NCBI RefSeq assembly: GCF_027596085.1
Contig: NC_072471.1
Coordinates: 11,521,310 to 11,585,309 of the forward strand
Direction: 5' to 3'
DNA from: Anoplopoma fimbria
Taxonomy: Eukaryota > Chordata > Actinopteri > Perciformes > Anoplopomatidae
DNA: 64,000 nt
Shown here: one piece after another, positions 21,401-34,500 of the stretch
How positions within the stretch are numbered: position 1 is the first letter of the stretch
Layout: each line of letters begins with the position of its first letter
Position numbers and translations under genes: made by a program
Notes under the pieces: generated by a model
What the model saw: the letters and a program-made list of their open reading frames with translations, nothing else
What the model was told of the DNA's origin: nothing
The model's database searches: none

Positions 21401-23935
21401 ATTGTGCTTCATGTTGTTTGCCACTGGCATAACGCTGATATGGCAGGGGTGTTCTAGGGCACAATGTGTCGCCTCTGGGAATAAAATAATATGCCCACAG
21501 TTCAAGTGGATACAACACATACATACATAGAGAGGGCACGTAATGATATGGTGGTAAGGTTTTTGTTTTGAACCAATTTTCTTCCCAATTCTGCTCTGAA
21601 CACAAGATTCCAAAAATAACAGGAGAGTATCATCTGCATAAGTGAATGCAAAAATATTCAAATAAATATATTTTTGAACTTGCTGTGTGGGTTTTTGAAC
21701 AGTACAATCTCAAAACCCAAAAGTATATCTACATCTGACTAATGTAACATTCAGCTAATTTCATATACAAATAAAGAGAAGAATTAACAGTTAAATACAG
21801 AACTTCACAACCAAGAGTCTCTGGTAATGGTGACGACCAAAGAATAAGAGCTGAAGATCTGCTGAGCCCTCCTCCCATAAATAAGTTAACCCTGCTGCAG
21901 CACTCTTAACACCCGATATGAATAACCTAGAAGTATCCTATGGTCATTTCCTGGGGGGGGTTTCTTTTCAGGAAACATGAGCAACCCTGCCTTCCCATGA
22001 ACTAAATCTTGATAGCTTTGCTCCAGGCACAATTAGGTAACAGAATAAACAGAACAGAATTATCTCTCTGAAAAGATGAAATATGGGAAGAATATTTCAC
22101 CTGATAAGGTCACACTCCCAGCCTAATAAAGCATTGAATGCTTTGACAAAATTGTTTAAAAAAAGCTCACTCTTTAGTAACCAATTTCTAAACTAAAAAG
22201 AAAAAGGTTTTGTATGTTTCTAAAATATAGGCAATGGACATACAATATAAATTCAAATTACTGTAAATTGTGGTTTTGAAAAATGATAATTGCTAAAAAA
22301 CAAAGCAATGGATCCATCCAAGTGTATCTCATCAAAAGCCATTACTGATATCTCCATTAAAATTCGCTTCATCTGACATCCAATTATAGTGCTGTGATAT
22401 CTGGACGATTGAACACATTTTGCCTGGCGTATGGACCGGTTTGTTGGCTGCCGGGGGCTTGGTTAGGTGTTGGGTGTGTGCCCATGTGCCTATGAGTGTG
22501 TATTCATGCTTTTATGTGTGTGTGTTTGTGAGCACATGTCTCGCCTGTCTAAGGTCATCACATCAAAAGCTGTGGGCTCTGCCAGAGCACAGGGCCATGC
22601 TGGCTACATGTGTGTGTGGTTGTATTTGAGGGTGTCATTGTGTGTCCATGTATTTATGTATTTATGTAAAATTCTGGGTATATGGAATTAAAATTACAGC
22701 CAATATAGCCATACATTAATTCAGTGGAAAGTGAGATATGGGTGTAAAAACATTTGTTGCATCAATGCATTTTTCATAAATCATGTCATTTCAACTACAT
22801 CAACCTGCCACAGATAATAATAGCAGATCACTCTGACTTACAAAATGTCTAGTGATACAGTACCAGGGTTTGATTCTTATACCCTAGTTAATTGAAACCA
22901 AGCCAGAAACCAATGGCTGAAATAGAATTATAATCCAGCTAGAATTGGTATCTTTACAATATGTAGCAAGTACAATATGTTTAGATAATGTTCAGCAGTG
23001 ATATGTAATACACAAAAAACTTGTAGCTGATCGGCTGAACCATGTAAAAATAAAAAGGACTTAATAATCAATAGTCCGTCCCATTCTAATACAGTGTGAC
23101 ACTGCTGCAGTGACCCCATAAATCCAGCTGGGCTTGTAAACCAGCCAAGTCTCATTGATATTCCTGGGTGCTATTGCTAGGTAAAAGGTATTGATGAGCA
23201 GATAGATGCACGTGGCCTTGGTACGTGGGTGGGTTATACTCTGACATGAGTTACTGTGTGTGTGTCTCTGTGCATTTTTAAGTGTTTGTGTGTCCTTCAG
23301 GGCAAGACAGTTATATCTTTATCGCCTGATCAAATTCTGAAGTGCTTGTTTAGTGGCTTCATCCCATCCTTCAAAAGCAGTGTATGGGAAATTCAGTATA
23401 CTGATGTTACTATTCTCAGAGCCTGATGTAGGCCTTGAAATTTAAGGGTGCAAGATACGGGATTGGAGCCTTTTAGATTGCCTCTTAATGGCTCTAAACA
23501 TAACGATGGCGAGTGGGAGGCTCAAGATTGCTCAAGAACAACGCTAAAAGTGCAAACAATGACAAAAGTGCTGACAGAGCTAACAGTTTTTACCTGACGG
23601 GGACCCGGAGGGTGGGTGCTCCACCTCCATGACAACACTGTCTGTCAGGACGGCGTTATCAGCCTTAACCGCATATGACAGGGTCACACTCACATGCACG
23701 TACATGCACTAAAAGCACCCACTGGTGCCAGGCTAGGTAAACAGAGGGAGGGCGTCTTCATACATTACTTCACTAGATTTTTAGCATAGCAAATAGTTGT
23801 TTGCTCCTATATTAATGTTCAGAATTTTATAGCTTTTTTCATAACTATAATTCTACTGTAATAATTGCTGCTGTTATTATAAGTAGTCTTATTATATGAA
23901 TAATTTATGTCATATACATTGAATGTGTTGTATCT

Positions 23936-24196
23936 CTGTTATGCTGTTCATTCTGTACACATGACATCTATTGCATTCTGTCCATCCTGGGAGAAGGATC
24001 CCTCCTCTGTCGTTCTCCCATAGGTTTCTTCCTTTTTTCTCCCTGTTAAAGGGTTTTTTAGGGGAGTTTTTCCTGTGCCGATGTGAGGGAAGGACAGAGG
24101 ATGTCGCATGTGCACAGATTGTAAAGCCCTCTGAGGCAAATTTGTAATTTGTGATTCTGGGCTATACAAAATAAACTGAATTGAATTGAATTGAAT
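23936..24196 (+). mobile_element. Truncated LINE-like 3' end with a TTGAA-type tail
   Basis: Contains the recurrent fish motif gtgattctgggctatacaaa followed by ataaactgaattgaattgaa, a tail of repeated five-base units as seen in CR1/Rex1-like LINE 3' ends. Only the 3' few hundred bases remain. The left boundary is approximate and the family is recalled, not proved. Confidence 0.6.
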
Positions 24197-25793
24197 AGAT
24201 CGGGCTGAAATGTTGATTGGAGAGAAAAAGTGCATGATGGGATGGGAATGGGGGAGGAGACTGATCCGCACGTTATGGCAACGCAACAAGCTGGCATGCC
24301 CCTAATTTTCTTCTCCGCCCATCTGTTCATCAGGATTACTCATATGGATAGGGATGGAGGAGGAGAGAGAGGAGGCTGGAGGAGGGCAAAGACTGGGTGA
24401 GGAGAGGAGATCCTTCATCACAACCTACAATAACTGAATTCAAACCACTTTTCTGGAGAATAAACTGCTATGATAATGACTCACTGTTAAAATTATGGAT
24501 CAAAGCAATATAGTGCTCTCATGCTCTCAATATAGTGCTCTCTCTATTCAGGTAGCAGTGATGGAAATGAGAGGTGGAAACATTGTAGTGGTATGTTATG
24601 TAATACTGCACTGCAGCGCCTGCTCTACTTACTAAGACATAGCTCCCTACTGACAATTATATATTATGGGTTTTCCACAAGGCAGATGCAACATGCTGTG
24701 TGCTACTGGCCTGTTATCTGTGGAGTTTTATTGTTAGCAATCGAACCGTTTACATTTACTATTCCTCATCAAAATCCATTGTGTGTGTCCTTAAGGTCTA
24801 TTTTTGGACCAGATTTATTTCTAGAAATAGATGAACAATGCAGGAAATTTGTAGTTTTATGTCATGTATTATGACCTGAGTGTGTTAAATAGCATATGTG
24901 CACTTGCTCTGTTTGTGTGTACAGTGTGTGCACGTGAGTGTGTCATGTGTCAGGTGGTGAGCAGCAGGTGACACCAGGACATGTGGCTGGCTTTTTTTCC
25001 AGTCGCATTTAAACACAGTCCTCGTCCAAATACATGCCGGGTATTCATACTGTCCTCTCACCTTTCTGGCTGTAGGCTAAAGGTGTTAACATTTCATTGT
25101 ACTCCAAAACAAAGGCAGCAAGTTGGCTGAATAAAGGATTGATCTTAAACTGTTAGACAAACAGAACAATCTTTGAAACCTTGGGCCCAAATTGGCGCCA
25201 CATCTACTCCACTCATTGATATTCTTCCACTTCCTTCGTGAGTTCATTTCTGCCTCTGAATAAATGTTTTTTTACCATCCACAAGGCAACAAAAAAAAGG
25301 TTGCAAAAGGTAAAAAGCTAACACTTGCACACACCAAGAGGGCACAACCAAGACTGTTGAATGTATTAATTAGTCACTGCTAGCTGTAAGTCACGCCTCA
25401 ACACTCAGCACTTTTCAACCATGCTAACTGACTTCTCTTAATTTGCCTTTCCAGTGCTCTTCTTATCACAAATATCTTTGTAGTGCGTTCAGTGACAGTC
25501 TCAATGTATAATGTACATCCATTTAGTGCGTAAGCAAACAGTGCAGTAATCCTCTTAGGATCATACTGACCACAGCACAACAGCTTGCATCACTGGGACA
25601 CATGCACATGGCCAGATATGCAATCAGCAAAAGTCGTGGTCAAAAACTAGAACAGCAGGCGAACTGGGTGTTCAAGGGAGCTTCTCCAACATAGGAGCAG
25701 AGAATAACCCCAGAAACAAACATCACGAGACCAAGGGCCAAATAATATATACAATAGTAAAGCAGAGAAGGAATATGGAAATATCGGATTTAC

Positions 25794-25844
25794 CTGTGAG
25801 GATCTAATCTCAGCCGCTGCCCGTCTCCAGTAGGTGGTTCAATC
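25794..25844 (-). other. nrcam: Candidate nrcam 5'UTR exon (51 bp)
   Basis: On the minus strand TTCTTCTCATTGTTGCAG precedes and GTAAATCC follows a 51-bp segment, GC-richer than its surroundings and without an ATG. NrCAM genes have non-coding 5' exons far upstream of the start codon, and the start-codon exon at 14420-14600 has its own acceptor, so at least one such exon must exist. Confidence 0.6.
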
Positions 25845-26711
25845 CTGCAACAATGAGAAGAAGACAACAACCATTAATGGTGCCATAATGAGAAAGCCCT
25901 TCCCCATTGGACTAACCAGTTCTAGGAAATACTTAGGTTAAAGACCTGCGCAGCTTGCATTCATGTAAACTGGATCAGCATCCTCCAATTACCTAATCAT
26001 TATCATCAGGAAATCAATGAGCACTTCAATTAAAGAAATGTAATGACTGTTGATACAAAAATGCAACATTTAAAACTCGTAATAGAGAACAGAAGTCCTT
26101 GGCTGCAGCCAAATTTAATAAACAAACTATAATTGAGACAAAGGGACATATTTGGCTCTCAAAGCTAACAGACTTGAATCCATTCATCAATAGAGGCCAG
26201 TGTCACACTCACATCACAACATGAATACATGGGCACATCCTCCTAGCTCTCCAGGGAATACCCAGTAAATTACTGTGTCTTGCCGAACACAAGGACCTTT
26301 AATCAATAAGCAAAATGTCTCCAGTCATTTTTATTACTTTTACCTCCAGCAGGGGACACACACAAATGACACACGCCTCCCTTTCATGACCGTGAATGCA
26401 TTATCGTAATCTCCAGAGAGTCTCTCCATTCATCTCACATTAACAAAACAAATGTGACAGACAAAGAACGGCGGCCCATTTGGACGTGAGGCCATTAAAA
26501 GTGTAGTTGACTCAGAGGAGAAAAAAACGCTGGATTATGTGAGTCACCATTAATGAGCAGAGGTCGAGCTGTTTGAACTCATCCGGTAATGTAAAAGTCG
26601 ACGAGAGGGCCTTTGAACTCCCCGCGATGACATGGGTGAGTAGCTGCTGTCACTGAGCGAGAGAGATTGGAGGAACGCCAGTGGCCCAACCCCAACGCCA
26701 AGCCATGACCC

Positions 26712-26725
26712 GTTACCATGGAAAC
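26712..26725. promoter_or_regulatory. RFX X-box-like palindrome, site 1
   Basis: GTTACCATGGAAAC fits the X-box half-site GTTRCC with an AT spacer and a near-match second half. It is one of a pair with 27277-27290, 565 bp apart, in the probable nrcam first intron. Confidence 0.4.
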
Positions 26726-27160
26726 AGAAGGATGTACAAAGAGAATGGCAAGCGGGGAAAAGGAAAATAATTTGTTAATAGTTATCATCAGCACATTAAA
26801 ATAAAACTAAACCTAGGTAAGTTTCCCTGAAAGTGTATTGTAAAATGTATTGAATAAATGTAATGACCAGGAGTGAACTGAAACAAATTAAACCGAGCCA
26901 AACTGAGACCAGAGAGGGCAAAGGCAGATGGGGAAGATGTTAATGAACGGAGACAGGGACGCACCGTGACATCAGAAAACCCCGGCAGGAGAGGCAGAGT
27001 GGTGATGATGGGGGGGAGAGATAGAAGGAGATGGAGAGAAAACATGAAAAAAATGAAGGGCGAGTGGGAATAAGAAACATGCATTATTAACGAGAAAATC
27101 TAAAAGCGCTTCATCATCAGAGTGCAAGAGAGGGGGTGGAGAGAGATACAAAGACAGAGT

Positions 27161-27164
<4 letters not shown>

Positions 27165-27196
<32 letters not shown>

Positions 27197-27218
27197 AGAG
27201 AGAGAGAGAGAGAGAGAG
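27165..27218. repeat. (AG)n purine tract
   Basis: A run of AG dinucleotides with one short A insertion, about 54 bp. Confidence 0.92.
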
Positions 27219-27276
27219 GAGAGCTTGGAGGTGGCAGAAGAGAAAAGCTAGCAGGCCTGAGACCAAGCACCGGCGC

Positions 27277-27290
27277 ATTGCCATGGAAAC
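27277..27290. promoter_or_regulatory. RFX X-box-like palindrome, site 2
   Basis: ATTGCCATGGAAAC, close to the X-box consensus, lies just past the (GA)n tract. Confidence 0.35.
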
Positions 27291-27594
27291 GAAAAGGGAG
27301 ACAAACCATATGACAGCAAAGATGGCATTTCCTTTTAAAGAGAAATGTGCTCATTTGCTTTCCTGAAGCCAATTAAATATTAAGATTGATGTCACTCTAC
27401 AAGCCACAGGGAGGAGCTGGAAAGATTAGCTTCGAATAAAAACTGGAAACAGCTAGCCTAGCTCTTCCCAAAGATGATAAAATCTAAATTTTACAAATGA
27501 AACCTTGTTAGTTTAATCTTTACAAAACCAAAGTGTGAAGATCAGAATTTGTCGTTTTATGGAGGGTTATGTGCTGTGTTAATTGTGAGCTTTA

Positions 27595-27800
27595 AATATG
27601 GCAGTAGGAGGATTTTGCTTCCTTTTAGACAGAGCCAGGCTTGATGTTTCCCTCTGGTTCAGTCTTTATGCTAAGCTAAGCTAATGGCTGCTGTTGGTAG
27701 CTTGATACATAACGGACGGGACATGAGTGGGATCAATCTTCTCATCTAACTCTAAGCAAATAAGTGTATTTGTCAAATTCTCAAACTATTTCTTTGAAAA
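27595..27800 (+). repeat. Dispersed fish repeat, copy B
   Basis: Holds agtctttatgctaagctaag, then gggatcaatcttctcatcta and a ctatttctttgaa end. It shares its 3' part with 18355-18440. Known to me as a frequent teleost interspersed repeat whose class I cannot fix. Confidence 0.6.
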
Positions 27801-28465
27801 TATCTATTGTTACATATTATACATTACGTAGGCCTGATCTTTTTAAAAGGGTGGAACCCTGTTCAGTAGCTGGAACACTCACCAGTTGGCCAAGTGTGAA
27901 ACTACTTCGCTTGTTACTCAATCTTGATGTAATAGAATACAAAATCTAGCACACTGACTTTATTTTGAACAACCTTTATTGGCCAACCAGGACAGGACAG
28001 GAGAAACCTGACGAGCGTTGTATTTTAAAGTATTCCAAAGTATATAGAGCAGTATAGAGAGTACATTTTCTGAATCTGTTTGAGCCCCTAGAGTAATTCA
28101 TGAAGCAAAATAGATCTGATTCGTTCACTATATTTTCATTAAAGATCTAAAATATCTCTGTAGATATGAATTTTAAGGTCAGGGAATACTTACACATTCC
28201 CAGGAGATAAAGGCCAGCATTTCTCTGAATGTCCTCATAATAACTACAGTTAGATCAGTACATCTTATTCTTCAGGCCGTATGTCCCAAAGCCTGGTGCA
28301 ATACAACTCTGATTTACTATCTACCTCCTGTTTTAATTAGCTGCACAAGTTTATGGATCCATTGGGAACCAGTACACTGCATGTGTCTGAATGTTTCCGT
28401 GTGTGTGTGGGGAGGTTTCCAGACTGTGATAGAATAACTGACCCCAGGCATGAATAGAAATGTGG

Positions 28466-28584
<119 letters not shown>

Positions 28585-31500
28585 TTAATCCCCTAGACTG
28601 AGGGCCTCAGCAATGAGCGAGAGCAGCAGCTGCCCAAAATACACACTTAACACACATGCTGACTGACTGGCTTCCATACACACTTTTACCTTTATGGGAC
28701 CCTTTATAATAACACATACACACAAGCTGGTAAATTAAAACAACCCCTATGTCACCTCCCCATTTTTTTCACTGCTGCTGCTTGTATTGCAATCATTGTC
28801 AAGGTAATTGCTTTTGTTAAATATCAATTACCTTCTTTGTTTAGAAGGAACACATGATTGTCTTGTTTTCCTTCAGAACTGTACAGCTAGAGCCATGTCA
28901 TTTCTAACATGTTACTCTATGAAAAAAGCAAGTATAAATTGCCATCCAAAAGGATTTGTCCTCTTTCCTCCGTCCATTCTATCCCACCAGTGACATACGA
29001 AAATAAAGTAAGATAATCCGTATTGCTTTAAGCCAAGTGCCCAGGCTGCCATGAACAAAGTCAGACTTTCTCACTCTTGAGAACACGTTCCAGACTGTAG
29101 TTGCCCTGGAGCTGGCTAGTGCAAACAGCAGAAAACGCGCATTTGCTTCGTTAAACAAATATAGGGGAGAGGTTACAGGCAGTGGCAACTGCCTTTCAGT
29201 TTTAAGGGAGGCAAAAAAGTTTGTCACATTGCCAAGCAATGAAATGTAAAGTACATTACGCTTGTGAGACATGCCACGGTGACTGGTAGTCAGCTATGGA
29301 AGCAGTAGCACCTTGGCAGCAACGATTGTCTGGAGCCTCGAGGTTGTCTGTTGATCACGTATCAGACATACCATCTGTGTGTGATGAGATTGTGATGTAG
29401 GCCTTGGGGTAATTTATTACTGTGTGTGTGTGTGTTCCGTGCCAGTGTACATCTGTCTACATGTACCAATAGTCAAAGAAAATGACAAATGACCTAATTA
29501 ATAGAGCCGCCAGGTTAGGTTTAGTGCACCGTGTCATTGTGCCGTATGACATGTTCAGAACTGCAATTTACAAAATCCCCTAAATGGAACAATGTTCTTA
29601 TTCTAACCCAAATCTTTTCCAACACCAAACCAAGTTGTTGACTTGAACACCAAAATGTATTTTGAAAAGAGGGTTTATGCATGTAACGAGCAGAAATTGA
29701 CACATGTAAAACTGACACTAGGAGGTATGTAGAGTGTCATAGTTTGAAGCGTATGGTCACTGAACAAGCTGCCTTATCTGACGAGTAGGGACTGGGAACA
29801 TGTTGGATCTGGTCGCTTCACATTGATGGTAACAAGTTTATGGGGACATATGCAATGAAAATCTAAATTATTTATGTGCATGATTTGGTAGCATATAATC
29901 AAATAAAAGGGAGCCGAGTTTAGACCCTTGGGGGACCCCATAAAAAAGCGGCAACAATTTACAGTTTAGCTGTCCACACAAATAGCAAACAAAAGTATAA
30001 AATGTGAAGCATGATCTTTTATGAGGTAAGGCCATATTGAAAAATGCTACAAGCCTGTGTCTGGACGGCTTTTAAAGCTACTTTTGAAGTCACTACCGAC
30101 GAGTTCAAACCCACACATTCCCTTGTAATGTGTGTGTTGGACATAGAGACTGGGGGGGGTTGGTTACCGTGGCTATTTTAATTTTAACAGTCTGTGTGCA
30201 TCCTGCAGTTGACAGACTACATACACAGTCCAGTCTCACACAAAAAGGGCAGTCAGAGGGAGCTGGGTTTAATCAGAGAGATTTACTGCGCCTGAAAGTT
30301 TTTTTTTCTTCCCTCTAGAGGTCAAAGGGACAACTCTCCCATCCCCACAATTGCCACACCACAACACACAATGGACTCATCAAGAATGTCTTACATACAT
30401 AGAGAGATGGTGAGAGCAAGTAGGATAAATCATGATTAAGGAACAGTTGGAAGTAGCATGCCTTTGCTGTTGATCCTCTGCTGTAAGCTTCTGCAGCTGA
30501 AGGGGAGCATATTGTAAAAGTGTCCAGGTGTGGGAGCTCTCTGGGGATTGGATCCAATCATCAGAGTAATTTTACAGCCCAAACAGCTAGAGTGTATGAA
30601 AGCGAGAGGAAACATGAGAATGACAGGGATGAACAGAAGAGTGGGAGGTCTGGAGCAACAGACGAAGAAACGGACTGTAGAAAAAGATTTGTAAGCTGAC
30701 TGAAAATGAAGAAAGCAGTTGGGCCACCGTCGATGCAGATGAAATACCTCGCCATATTATGCTCTGCTCCATTAAATCAGTCACAGTGAGAGAGAAGCTT
30801 GCCGTAGAGTTTGATTTATATGTTAGTGCAGGGTTTCTGCAGGCTGTGCAGGGTTGTTGCTTTATTTGTGTATTATTAAAATACTTAGTTACACTTATTG
30901 TTATCCTGATAGGCTAAATGTAACTACAGGCCTCTTTCTATAAAGACATTATGCCGTGACACAGTAGGAAAAAGCACAGGTATTAATGAAAATAGTGATG
31001 ACTGAAGTCCATTTAGCTGTATCATTTTCTTGACATACTGCATACTGGCTCACTTCGAATATGCAGCAAATATAACAGTACCATCCTTAATGTTATTAGC
31101 AACATCTTTGCTTTTCCTACTATGAAAATTCAAAATGTCTGCTGTTAAAAAAAAAGCTACATCTTGATGCAGATTTTAGATATCATCCAACCATATCAGG
31201 ATGTTGATGGTATACAAGTGGTTACGAAACATTTGATACTTATTTTGGCAGATATTAATGTTCAGCTTCTCTGAAAATAATACTCACATGGCCAGAGTTA
31301 AACAAATCAAGCTCTCCAGTATCTTCCAGTTCTTGACTTTATAATACTAAATTTGTCTTTGTGTTGCTGAAACTAGCAGTTGAACACTGTGCGGCAAACA
31401 AAAAGTGAGCTTTTTAATACTAATCTGATTCCCATTTGATCTGACTAACTCAGACTGCTGTACTCATATGAACTTCATCTGAATTAAAAGCACTTTTGCA

Positions 31501-34500
31501 TAAAAAACAGGACTGTTCGTGTACTTTTTCTATCGTGACTCCAGTATAAGAGACAGAGATCTGTTCACAGCCAGTATGAAGAGGAAGAATAACTACAGCA
31601 TATCAATTGTACGTATGGGCGTAAGAGTAATATTTTCAGATGGTCTTGAACAAATACACGTATCTTTAGAAATGATGGGACTTTCCCAAAGCATACAATT
31701 GCAGAAGGAGCAATTCAACCTGACTAACCGCAATTATCGCAGAAGAATATGAAGCTTGACAAAACAGCCCAAGGGTTTAAAGGGTTAATGAAAACAATAC
31801 ACCTAATGCTTTGTCAGCCTTGAGGGCATTTTGAATATATGGACACTTTAAATAATTAAGAAAATCAGTGTAAGAGAGGAGATGGGAAAAGACAACAACA
31901 AGCAGCAATTGACACAGATGGAGATTAATGTAAAGATAAAATGGTCAAGACTTGGTTGTCATTGTACATGTTTTTCAATTATCAATTGGTTCCGAGTATT
32001 TCCTTCATTCATTTCTCCATTTCCCACGAAAAGACCGGATCGTGGCAAATATTTCTAAAGAAATCAGATCTATTGAGATCTAAGAGGCCGCATCACCATG
32101 GAGAGAGTTGAGCACCCAGAGTGCTTAGCAGAACAGAGCTTGGCAATCAGTGACATGACATGTCAGAAACACGATGGAAAAAATGCCCATGCATCTGTGA
32201 CCCATAGAGACCATCTTATCTGTAGGAACTACACAAAAGGGAGGCAAGGGAAAGACAAAGATGGAGACAGATGTAGTGTGAAAATGAGTGGAGGGCAATG
32301 AGAAATGGAAAACGTGGAAATGAGAGTGTGGAACAAAGGGGCTGTTGACGAGTGAGGGCAAACAGTAGAGGGTGTAGACCTATAGGATGCCTGGGAGACG
32401 TCTAATATTGACTGCATAACTTCAACCTAACACTGAGAAAGGCAGGAGAAGAAGAGAGGATTGAGGCCTCCTAATATTAGTTACACCAGTGGAAAGGGAT
32501 TTCTTTATGTGATCTCATTAATATAGGACTCCTCACAAAAAACCTTGTTCTCAGGCTTGAAGCTGTGATGAGAAAGCGACAAGCTAACACAAAGGCTGCT
32601 CAGACACACCACAACGGCTTACTTTGACAGTGAGGCGTGGATATTACACTTGCTACATTCTGTTTGGCAGTAAAGCTGTAACCAAGTGAGATTACTGTAA
32701 ATGGAATCTCTTTATTTTTTATTTAAATGGTTAAAAAAAGCCACCGCGCGGAGAGTGATGCCAGATTGTAGCTTTGTCATGCTGAGAAAAACTGTGCACG
32801 CTTCTCACACTTCTGCTAGTCACACACCACACAAACAAAGAACCTCACTGCTGTGTAATTGGTACATCCTGCAGCAATCGTGCGAAACAAGAATCTCTGA
32901 AGGAAGATCAAAACTGAAACTGAGCGGTGGCAGGCGATGACATTACTATTTTTAGAAAATATCAAGGAACTATGGGGACTGATGTTTTTATCTTAGTATT
33001 ACATTTTAAAGTATGCCTCCCTCATGGTTTCTCTGTCTATGTTAAAAAAAATATGGGAACAAAATTGTATCAGAACATATCTAATGTGCAAGTCCTCCTG
33101 ACGGCACATTAGTTATGTTCTAATAACGTTTTTTTCCCCATTGGGATACATGAACTTGCGTATCGGCAAGTAGCGAGTTCTGAGTCCATTTAAGTAAAAA
33201 AAAAAAATTAACATATATTATTTTTTACCAGCTGAATACTGATAACCCTATGGGTATGGATGTGATATGATTACTAGCATTGTTGTATGGCCTGGCTCTG
33301 GTTAACAACAAAGATGAGAAAGAAGCGATCATTAGATACTTCCTTCATTGATTTTGGACACAGCGATAGCACGGAGAGGGTCTATTTTGTGGGGCGTAGG
33401 TTTGGAAAAGTTTCAATGATCAGTGTTAAAAAACATTTCAGATGGGAAAGCATGAACAGTTTGGGCACCATAAAATAACAGTGAGAACCGTGAAATGGTA
33501 ATATGTAGAGTACTAAGATTGGAGCAGGATGCGATAATCTGTGTGTCTGTGCATGGCTAACTCAATGTGACTAATTACACTCCACTCAGCAGTTCCACTA
33601 GATTGAATGTGAAAGCTCTAAAACATACACTTAACTAGACCGGCTGGACTTGACATTAACAGTCCACTTCTGGAAAAGGACTGAACGGAGCACTACCCAA
33701 ATAGCAGCATTATGAACCACTAGCCAGGGCTCTCGTGTTCGCCGGATGAATGTGCTTGTGTGCAATGCTTTTTGGCATTTATGAGTGCTGTATTTCTTTA
33801 TGTCCCTTGAGGTCAAATAAACACTCAAAAGCCCTTTGCATGGCTTTCGCCTCCATAGCTTTTAACTTAGGTAATTGAGAGCTACGGAACCTACATTTTG
33901 TGGGCATTCAAAAGCGACAGAAGCCACATGCAAATGTTCCTGAGGCCATCCTGGACTACGTGACAACTATGATTCAGGACCTCACATGGGCAGCAAAATA
34001 AAAGAGCTTGGGCGGACTTATTTGGAGGATGTCATGGTTCAGTGATGCGGTGGGCAGTATCACTGTGGGATGAATTGGACACATATGTTTCTATATATTG
34101 CAATTCATAGCCATGGATTCACGCCTGAACAGACTTTATTTGCTTCCAACGTTTGCCCTGATTTTCTTTAAACAAATTCACAATGACACAACATTGACCT
34201 GCAGTCAAATCAAGTGAACAAAACACACCGCAGACTCAGCCACACCTAAATGAGAGGCTTAGCGAGTAGTGGGTTTGCAATACGCCAATATCAGCCTTGC
34301 TATTAAAACCTTAGGGATAAAAATATCTGACAATGACAAATCATTGAGAAACGACCCGAATAAACTCATTATTTGACACTTATCTGGGAACTGAGGGGGA
34401 ATGCTTAAATTGATCATTTGAAACCCTTACATGGCTTTTGGAGCAGAAGAAAACAATATTTCCAGTGATGGTTTCCTTCACTATCGCCAATCTCTGACCA

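Larger units (their letters stand above)
14601..25793 (-). other. Non-coding stretch, probable nrcam 5' intron
   Basis: No ORF here resembles a protein family and none has supporting splice sites. The stretch contains CA microsatellites with an embedded fish repeat core (15833-16034), GA tracts (16532-16563), part of a dispersed repeat (18355-18440) and a LINE 3' end (23936-24196). It is taken as intron between the start-codon exon and the candidate 5'UTR exon at 25794. Confidence 0.6.

Noticed and set aside
21212..21661. 149-codon minus-strand ORF containing YADDTLL
   Set aside because: AFTYADDTLLLF resembles an RT YADD box, but no other RT motif surrounds it on either side. At most a very short retroelement relic, so not annotated as a gene.
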